A DNA stretch of 64,000 nt, taken from Enhydrobacter aerosaccus. GTDB lineage: Bacteria; Pseudomonadota; Alphaproteobacteria; Reyranellales; Reyranellaceae. Position numbers and translations under genes: made by a program. Below, piece after piece: positions 58,748-64,000 of the stretch; the first letter of the stretch is position 1; every line of letters begins with the position of its first letter. The notes beneath the pieces are model-generated. The model was not told the origin of the DNA and made no database searches. It worked only from the letters and a program-made list of their open reading frames with translations. The stretch spans positions 181,760 through 245,759 of the forward strand of contig NZ_FUWJ01000009.1 in assembly GCF_900167455.1 (NCBI RefSeq), given 5' to 3'.

Positions 58748-58792
58748 GGGGAACTTGGTCGTGAGCTTCGTCCGCCCCATTCGGCCGGCGGC

Positions 58793-59263
58793 TCAGCTCT
58801 CTTCCCGGTCGGCGCGTTCGTCGCGCTGGATATCGGTCTGCTGGCTCTCGGCGCGCTGGATCACGTTGACCAGCAGCGCGGTCGACCAGCCGAACATCAT
58901 CATGCCGACCGCCGCCTCGAGCGCGCCGGTGAAGCGATGGAGGGGCGACAGGGTCAGTTCGGAGGCGCCCACGGTGGTGAAGCTCGCCAGCGAGAAATAG
59001 ACCGAATTGGCGAAGTCACCGAGCTCGCCCCAGGTGAAGTAGCGCACCGCCCACACGACGACCTCGACCAGGTGCGCGATCAGCAGCACGAGGACGGCGA
59101 GGACGATGACGGCGGTCTTGCGCGATATCGCCCGCCACAGCACCAGTTTGCGGGGGAGGACGTTGGGCAGGCGCGTGACGTGGTACTGCGCGAACAACTG
59201 GATCAGGGCGGTCGCGATCACCAGCGGTATCGCGAATAGGCCCTGGAATTCGGGCCACAGCAT
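58793..59263 (-). CDS. Two-helix ion-channel-like protein with altered selectivity filter
   Basis: A 156-residue protein with helices FAIPLVIATALIQLFAQYHV, VIVLAVLVLLIAHLVEVVVW and FTGALEAAVGMMMFGWSTAL, and a pore-like loop between (YFSLASFTTVGASELTLSP). In K+ channels the filter is TVGYG; here it is TVGAS, so potassium selectivity is unlikely. It resembles Ion_trans_2-type proteins of alphaproteobacteria. The ATG at 59263 is the start; the upstream frame overlaps the next gene. Acidic C-terminal tail. Confidence 0.72.
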   Translation of the reverse strand: MLWPEFQGLFAIPLVIATALIQLFAQYHVTRLPNVLPRKLVLWRAISRKTAVIVLAVLVLLIAHLVEVVVWAVRYFTWGELGDFANSVYFSLASFTTVGASELTLSPLHRFTGALEAAVGMMMFGWSTALLVNVIQRAESQQTDIQRDERADREES

Positions 59264-59271
59264 TGTCGTTG

Positions 59272-59670
59272 CTACTCGTCGTAGGAGGCCAGCGGCACGC
59301 CGCTCATGGCGTCGTACTGCAGCTTGATCCTGCGCAGGTTGCAGATGTTGAGATATTCCCAGACCGGCTGCGCGTCGATGCCTTCGAAGGCGACCTTGAT
59401 GTCCTGGTTGCAGTCGGTGAAGGAGGGCGGCACCGTCACGGTGTGGGACTGGCCGGGCTGCAGCAGCGGCACGCGCAGGAGATTGGGCCCCCACTGCGAC
59501 TGGTCGTGCGGCGAGACGATGATCTGGCGGATCGGCAGGCTGGTGCCGTTGACCACCGTGAAGGTGCGCGAGTCGTCGGCCAGCGCCGCATCGGCGAAGG
59601 CGAACAGCAAGCCGGTGCTGCCGAGCACGAGGGAGGCGGCGCGGACGAGAGTCGAAAAAACGGGTGTCAT
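59272..59670 (-). CDS. Secreted protein of the FTVVNGTS/WEYLNICNL family
   Basis: A 132-residue exported protein. The signal (LVRAASLVLGSTGLLFAFAD) ends near ALA-DD. The mature domain (RTFTVVNGTSLPIRQIIVSP, then HDQSQWGPNLLRVPLLQPGQ, then SFTDCNQDIKVAFEGIDAQP, then VWEYLNICNLRRIKLQYD) belongs to a known small beta-sandwich family of alphaproteobacteria often misnamed argininosuccinate lyase. Function unknown. The ATG at 59670 begins the signal; stop is nine bases before the channel gene start. Confidence 0.72.
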   Translation of the reverse strand: MTPVFSTLVRAASLVLGSTGLLFAFADAALADDSRTFTVVNGTSLPIRQIIVSPHDQSQWGPNLLRVPLLQPGQSHTVTVPPSFTDCNQDIKVAFEGIDAQPVWEYLNICNLRRIKLQYDAMSGVPLASYDE

Positions 59671-59761
59671 TGGCTGTCTCAGGAGTAAGGCGGTGGTGGA
59701 ACAGTCGGGACGCACGGAACGCGAAGCGCGCGCTGAGTAGCAGGGAAGCGGCGAGGGCGCA

Positions 59762-60514
59762 TCATCCCAGCGGCAGCAGCGCCTGGCGCAGCGGCGTGCT
59801 GTCGATCTGCAACAGGCCGCTGAAGGGCTGGTACATTTCGAGGATCAGGAACAGCGCGGCCGACGACGAGACCGCGAACACGACGATGGCGATGCGGCCG
59901 ATCGGGCTGAGCGGCGAGAACAGGCTGAAGCTCACGAACAGCACCACCAGCCAGAACACCAGGATGCCCAGCAGGATCCCCGGCACAGGCGCCTGCTCCT
60001 GCTCGAACAGGAGCACGCGCGTCTGCAGGATCGCGGTCAGCGCCTGCACCGCCAGCGCCTGATAAAAGTGCTGATCCTCGTTGACCGCCGGGAGATGGCG
60101 CACCTCGGAGAAGATCCGCTCGCCGCCGTCGACCGAATAGAAGACGCCGTTGTTCCTGCGATTGGCGTCGCGCCAGATGTGGTTGGCGATGTCCGGCACG
60201 ATCTTGCGCAGGTGCAGGCGCGCATCGCGCGACTCCGGCCCGAAGCGCTCCAGCGCCTGGTCGAGCAGGATGACGTTGGCCGTCACTTGCTTCACCTCGT
60301 CGCGCTGCGTCTCGAATGTGGTCTTGGCCGAGTTGATCAGCAGGCCCAGCACCAGGCCGGAGATGGTGGCGATCAGGCCGCAGCCCAGCCGCACGACGTC
60401 CTTGGTGTGCGCATCGAGATGGCTGTCGGGCAGCACGCGGCGGAGCGCAACGCCGGCGGTCGCTCCGGCCACCAGCAGGCCGCCGATCAGCAGCGAGATC
60501 GTGAGCGGGCTCAT
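59762..60514 (-). CDS. DUF4239 (bestrophin-like) membrane protein
   Basis: A 250-residue protein: N-terminal helices (SLLIGGLLVAGATAGVALRR and LGCGLIATISGLVLGLLINS), a helical soluble middle (TTFETQRDEVKQVTANVILL) and two C-terminal helices (ILLGILVFWLVVLFVSFSLF and RIAIVVFAVSSSAALFLILE). This is the DUF4239 pattern, distantly like bestrophin channels. Start ATG at 60514; the upstream frame is not protein-like. Function unknown. Confidence 0.82.
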   Translation of the reverse strand: MSPLTISLLIGGLLVAGATAGVALRRVLPDSHLDAHTKDVVRLGCGLIATISGLVLGLLINSAKTTFETQRDEVKQVTANVILLDQALERFGPESRDARLHLRKIVPDIANHIWRDANRRNNGVFYSVDGGERIFSEVRHLPAVNEDQHFYQALAVQALTAILQTRVLLFEQEQAPVPGILLGILVFWLVVLFVSFSLFSPLSPIGRIAIVVFAVSSSAALFLILEMYQPFSGLLQIDSTPLRQALLPLG

Positions 60515-60539
60515 GGTCTGCGCAGCGCGGGTGGCGTCC

Positions 60540-60788
60540 TCAGTTGCGTCGCGGCAGGTCGATCTGGTTGTCGCGCAGCGCCTGCTCCAGCACCGGGATC
60601 GAGCCGGCGGGATTGGTGGCGCAGCCGGCGATCGCTTCCGGCACCGCGCCCGAGGCCCGGTTGGCGCCGACATACTCGCGATAGATCGAGCTCAACAAAT
60701 TGCAGTAGTCGGTGTCGCTCATCTCGGCATGTGCCCCGAGAGGCACGAGGGTCGCGGCACCCAGCACGATCGAAACCAGCTTCCTCAC
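60540..60788 (-). CDS. Small secreted protein
   Basis: An 82-residue exported protein: signal RKLVSIVLGAATLVPLGAHA, mature helical part (SDTDYCNLLSSIYREYVGAN then IPVLEQALRDNQIDLP) with two cysteines likely to form a disulfide. The start is GTG at 60788 supported by GGGGGAG six bases before it. No family recognised. Confidence 0.68.
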   Translation of the reverse strand: MRKLVSIVLGAATLVPLGAHAEMSDTDYCNLLSSIYREYVGANRASGAVPEAIAGCATNPAGSIPVLEQALRDNQIDLPRRN

Positions 60789-60887
60789 GATGTTCTCCCC
60801 CTATTGGCCCCGCGCGTCCCCGGATAGCACATCCGCCCGCGCCACCCTATTGCGGTCTGCAGCCAGGACAGGTGACGGGGCGGGCAT

Positions 60888-62318
60888 TCAGCCTGCCTTC
60901 TTGGCGGCCGGCGGTTCCCAGCTGCCGTCGATGATCGATGGTGGTGTCTCGGTCGGCCAGTACATGCGCAGCATCAGGTTGAACTTGCCCTTCGGGGCGG
61001 GCAGCCAGTTCGATTCCCGGTCGGCGCCGGGCGACTGGTTCTGGATGTAGAGATCGACCGACCCGTCCGGATTCGCCTTGAGGTTCTGCCGCGGGCTGAT
61101 CGAGTAGCGGTTGATCGGATTGGCGACGAAGAACATCTGCGCGTCGTACAGGGTGAGGGACCAGAAGCCGCGCACCGGCGGCTGCAGGCCGGCGGGAAAG
61201 CGCAGGACGTAGTTGGAGGCGCCGTCATAGGAGTCGCCGTTCGCGTCCTTGAGCGACATCGGATAGACGGCATCCTTGACGAGATTGGCGCCGAGCCCGA
61301 TCGCGGCGATGAAGGCGCGGTTGAGATAGTCGGTGCCGTAGACGCCGGTCTCGGTGTCGAACAGCCAGCCGTTCACGGTCTTGACCGACTTGCCGATCTT
61401 GAATTGCAGCATGATGCGGTCGTTGGCGACCGTGGGAATGCGCTTGGCGAAGTCGGCATCGAGCTTGGCGGCATCGAAGTCCTTGCCCGGCACGAGGCCG
61501 AGTCGCGCGAAGCGAGCGAGCGCGGAAGCATCTGCCGCGGCGGGCGGATTGGCCTTCAGCAGCTCGGCCAGCAGCGTGAAGTAGGCGGCCGTGTCCATCC
61601 GGTTCACCTGGTCGCGCACCGCGGTCTTCATGTCGACGGCCGGGTCGACCGTGCCGGCGGGCGGCGTGTAATCCTTGCCCCAGGCGCTGAGCGGCACGAC
61701 GCGGCACCGGTCCTGCAGCGCGTGGACGGCAGCATAGTCTTCGGGCGTGCCGGTGCAGTAGATGCGGCCCAGGATCCAGACCAGTGCGGTCGGCGCCTTC
61801 ACTTCAGTCATGCCGGCGGGCAGCGCGCCCCTCCAGCCCGGCCCGGTGATGGCGTAGGTCTGCGCGCCGGTGCCGGTGGTGCGCGAGCCGGGCGAGAAGA
61901 AGACCTCGGTCCAGCCGTCGAGCATCGGGAACAGGCAGTAGCGGTCCTTCATGTCGGGCAGGCTGAGCACCATCGGCTCCTTGCCCACGTCGAGCCAGGT
62001 GATCGTATAGAGCGTGTCGGCGTTGGGCGCGGTCACGTCGCGGAAGGCGGCGTTCGGATATTCGCGCAGCCGGGCGAACTGTCCCATCGGCGCGCGCGTG
62101 CTGGCGGGCTGGGCGACGTTGGTCATGATCCGCCGCGTCATCTCCATGGTGACGAGCGGATAGCCGTATATATAAGCGTCGGTGGCGAGCCAGAAATCCT
62201 CCACCCCCTCGAACGCCTCGGGCGCGATGCCGTTGTCGGCCCGGGCGTAGCTCGAGCCCAGAGCGGTAAAGGCAGTGCCGAGGCCGGCGGTCAGGGTGAA
62301 GCGGCGTGTGATATCCAT
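60888..62318 (-). CDS. DUF1254/DUF1214 secreted protein
   Basis: A 476-residue protein with a Tat-like start (MDITRRFTLTAGLG) followed by DUF1254 (TDAYIYGYPLVTMEMTRRIM, then FRDVTAPNADTLYTITWLDV) and DUF1214 in the C-terminal part (YVLRFPAGLQPPVRGFWSLT, then YDAQMFFVANPINRYSI). These periplasmic proteins are widespread in proteobacteria with no settled function. A FixK-like box lies 84 bases upstream. ATG at 62318 is certain. Confidence 0.9.
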   Translation of the reverse strand: MDITRRFTLTAGLGTAFTALGSSYARADNGIAPEAFEGVEDFWLATDAYIYGYPLVTMEMTRRIMTNVAQPASTRAPMGQFARLREYPNAAFRDVTAPNADTLYTITWLDVGKEPMVLSLPDMKDRYCLFPMLDGWTEVFFSPGSRTTGTGAQTYAITGPGWRGALPAGMTEVKAPTALVWILGRIYCTGTPEDYAAVHALQDRCRVVPLSAWGKDYTPPAGTVDPAVDMKTAVRDQVNRMDTAAYFTLLAELLKANPPAAADASALARFARLGLVPGKDFDAAKLDADFAKRIPTVANDRIMLQFKIGKSVKTVNGWLFDTETGVYGTDYLNRAFIAAIGLGANLVKDAVYPMSLKDANGDSYDGASNYVLRFPAGLQPPVRGFWSLTLYDAQMFFVANPINRYSISPRQNLKANPDGSVDLYIQNQSPGADRESNWLPAPKGKFNLMLRMYWPTETPPSIIDGSWEPPAAKKAG

Positions 62319-62401
62319 CAGCGTTCCTCGATAGCGGGCCTCGATAGCAGGCGGTTTGGTGCCGCCAGGGGCGAGCCTACGGTCTCGCCTTCCGCCGCGT
62401 C

Positions 62402-62415
62402 TTGAGGTGTATCAA
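62402..62415. promoter_or_regulatory. FixK/FNR-like box upstream of the DUF1254 gene
   Basis: TTGAGGTGTATCAA matches TTG(A/C)-N6-(T/G)CAA and 9 of 10 FNR dyad positions, 84 bases before the ATG at 62318. Confidence 0.5.
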
Positions 62416-62432
62416 GGATCGGTAGGCGTCGT

Positions 62433-63392
62433 TCAGAAACGGACGGTCGCGCCGACGATCGGACCGTAAAGGGTTTCGTTGATGCCCACGGCGCTGATGC
62501 CTGAACCCGAATTGTAGGTCACGCCGAGGGCGCGGAAGCCGAGCGCGAGCTCGATCTGGTAGCCCGTGAACTGCCAGCCGTAGCTGTAGGCGCCGACCGC
62601 CTGCCACGAGAACTGGCTGCCGCTGACGCCGAAGCCGCCGACATCGCCGCGCACGAAGACCGACTGGGTCGGCGTGAACTGATGGCGCAGCCGGAGGCCG
62701 ATGACGGGATCCACCCACTGCACGACATCGGAGCGGGCGATGGCGAGGCCGAAGGAACGCTCGAGGCCGAGCGGGGCGTAGTTGACGTTGCCGGTGACGT
62801 CGAAGGAGGCGGAGACCGAGTTGTTCCAGTAGCGGAAGCCGGCCAGCGCATCGAGGGCGGTGAAGCTGCTGTCCTGGCCGGCCCAGCGCTGCAACTCGTA
62901 GGTGCCGCCCATCTCGACAATGAACAGCTGATAGGTGAGGGCGGCGTTGGACTGCGCGGTGAGGCTGAGGCCGGGTAGGGGATTGCGATAGCTGGTCTGC
63001 GCCCGGCCGAAGCCGAGACTGGTGAAGACGAAATCCGTGTAGAAGCTGACCGGCCCCTTGCCCGCCTCGATGTAGGTCATGTAGGCGGCGATCGAATTGC
63101 TCTTCTGCAGGATGTCGATGAAGCTGGCGTTGGTGTCGACGGTCTGGTTGCGGGCGGTGACGTTGCCGCCGACATTCATCGCCCAGGCATAGGCCGTGGC
63201 CGAGAGCCGCCAGGGCTGGGGATCGGGCGGCAGCTTGCGTTCGAGCTGCGCCAGGTCGGGCTTTGCCGTCGTCACGTTCGGCGTGGGCGCGGGATCCGCC
63301 GCCTGGGCAGAGGGGGCGAGCGAGGTCGTCGAGAAGGCGATGGCCAAGCCGGCCGCAGATGCGGTTCTGACGATGACGGATCGTAGCGGCAT
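62433..63392 (-). CDS. Outer-membrane beta-barrel-like protein
   Basis: A 319-residue protein with a signal peptide (TASAAGLAIAFSTTSLAPSA QA) and a mature region of alternating strands (LSATAYAWAMNVGGNVTARN, then FYTDFVFTSLGFGRAQTSYR, then TGYQIELALGFRALGVTYNS) ending in the aromatic residue of VGATVRF, a typical outer-membrane barrel C-terminus. GAGGGGAGAG precedes the ATG at 63392. No specific family named; perhaps a porin-like or OmpW-like barrel. Confidence 0.8.
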   Translation of the reverse strand: MPLRSVIVRTASAAGLAIAFSTTSLAPSAQAADPAPTPNVTTAKPDLAQLERKLPPDPQPWRLSATAYAWAMNVGGNVTARNQTVDTNASFIDILQKSNSIAAYMTYIEAGKGPVSFYTDFVFTSLGFGRAQTSYRNPLPGLSLTAQSNAALTYQLFIVEMGGTYELQRWAGQDSSFTALDALAGFRYWNNSVSASFDVTGNVNYAPLGLERSFGLAIARSDVVQWVDPVIGLRLRHQFTPTQSVFVRGDVGGFGVSGSQFSWQAVGAYSYGWQFTGYQIELALGFRALGVTYNSGSGISAVGINETLYGPIVGATVRF

Positions 63393-63470
63393 CTCTCCCC
63401 TCGTGCCGAGACTGCCGGACAAGGATTTCCGCTCGGCGCGCGACTGTCTACAGCACGCCGACTTTTCGTC

Positions 63471-63735
63471 AAATGGCGCTCCCATGAGCCATGACGCCCC
63501 TAAGGAAGTTCGGGGGAGCGCGCCCCTGCGCGCGGATACCTCCGCGCTGAAGTGGCGCTCATGGTCGTTGCTGCACCCGGAAGAGCGCAACTGGAGTTGC
63601 GCACTCCCATGAGTCGTGACGCCTCTGAGGGAGTTCAGGGGAGCGCGCCACTGCGCGCGGATACCTCCGCGCTGAAGTGGCGCTCATGCTCGTTGCTGCA
63701 CCGGGAAGAGCGCAACTGGAGTTGCGCGCTCCCTT
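63471..63735. repeat. Family S, two complete tandem units of 125 bp
   Basis: Units 63483-63607 and 63608-63732 are nearly identical and a third starts at 63733. Each contains GGGAGCGCGCC, GCGGATACCTCCGCGCTGAA and GTGGCGCTCATG. The gap 63393-63808 contains this, the terminator and nothing else. Confidence 0.82.
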
Positions 63736-63758
63736 GAGGCGTGACGGCAGCTGGCAAC

Positions 63759-63784
63759 AAAAAAGGCGGCCCGGGAGGGCCGCC
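63759..63784 (-). terminator. Rho-independent terminator of the OmpA-domain gene
   Basis: On the minus strand GGCGGCCC and GGGCCGCC pair around a 4-base loop, followed by a run of six T. It lies 25 bases after the stop of the gene at 63809. Confidence 0.85.
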
Positions 63785-63808
63785 TTCTTCGTTTCGATCA
63801 GGTCGAGA

Positions 63809-64000
63809 TTACTGGATCTCGATCACGACGCGGCGGTTCTGCGGCTCGCGGACACCGTCGGCGGTCGGGACCAGCAGGCCCTGCTCGCCCTTGCCGACGA
63901 CCGAGATCGCCGTGGCCGGCACGCCGTTGCGCACCAGAGCGTCCTTGACCGCATTCGCACGACGCAGCGACAGCGCCATGTTGTAGCTCTCCGGGCCCGA
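63809..64000 (-). CDS. OmpA-domain protein, C-terminal part
   Basis: Only the last 63 codons are in the window. They read YNMALSLRRANAVKDALVRN, then GVPATAISVVGKGEQGLLVP, then NRRVVIEIQ and a stop: the end of a peptidoglycan-binding OmpA-like domain, with the LSLRRA and NRRV motifs. The intact protein would be an outer-membrane or lipoprotein anchor such as Pal or an OmpA barrel; the rest is outside the window. Confidence 0.88.
   Translation of the reverse strand, partial: SGPESYNMALSLRRANAVKDALVRNGVPATAISVVGKGEQGLLVPTADGVREPQNRRVVIEIQ

Noticed and set aside
3113..63735. Insertion sequences as the source of the dispersed repeats
   Set aside because: No transposase reading frame lies in or beside any copy; the elements are short fold-backs.
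1..64000. tRNA or rRNA genes
   Set aside because: No cloverleaf-like segment with a CCA-compatible end or rRNA-like sequence was seen while reading both strands; absence is not proven without a dedicated search.

Overview
The window is GC-rich (roughly two thirds G+C by eye) bacterial chromosome. The gene content points to an alphaproteobacterium: FixK/FNR-type boxes, a phasin-like protein, Tat-exported DUF1254 and amidohydrolase proteins, a PqiABC/MCE system and many paralogous sensor proteins. The genus cannot be fixed from the sequence. I saw no rRNA, tRNA, CRISPR array or intact transposase.

Left part (1-20 kb): an NTF2-like protein; a LOG / beta-CASP hydrolase / small lipoprotein operon; a divergent cytochrome b561 and cytochrome c' pair; two tandem paralogous membrane sensors (extracellular domain, PAS, GAF) with no output domain, each preceded by a FixK-like box; a periplasmic ClpP-like protein; a Tat amidohydrolase; a lemA-TPM-TPM operon; a hipBA toxin-antitoxin operon with four regularly spaced operator palindromes; a TauD-type dioxygenase; a mercury-type MerR with its palindrome but no mer genes; and a SnoaL-like / ArsR pair.

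Middle (20-36 kb): small secreted proteins, then a phage-like early module (S24 repressor with matching operators, replication-type protein, small DNA-binding proteins) without structural genes. It is followed by a partly duplicated membrane-protein gene, plsY, a MORN protein and a metal-locus candidate: an FrmR/RcnR-type regulator, a structured three-way-junction leader and an Nramp-type transporter with an altered metal site. Downstream lie a lower-GC winged-helix gene, an AT-rich island, two decayed echoes of the transporter gene, and a Cys/Met-metabolism PLP enzyme with a SAM-I-like leader candidate.

Right part (35-64 kb): a regulator with three SDR genes, an NTT-like carrier, UspA, phasin, a serine hydrolase and a patatin lipoprotein. 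An MBOAT/SGNH polysaccharide-acetylation cassette is flanked by direct repeats of the patatin gene's 5' end. Then come an alpha/beta hydrolase, an octaheme cytochrome with HEAT/TPR repeats, an AraC regulator, an arylsulfatase, pqiB-pqiC-pqiA, a channel-like protein with an atypical filter, a DUF4239 protein, a DUF1254 protein, a beta-barrel and an OmpA-domain protein cut by the window edge.

Two families of fold-back intergenic repeats are scattered through the window. Three separate loci show the same architecture: an insert bounded by diverged direct copies of part of the neighbouring gene.
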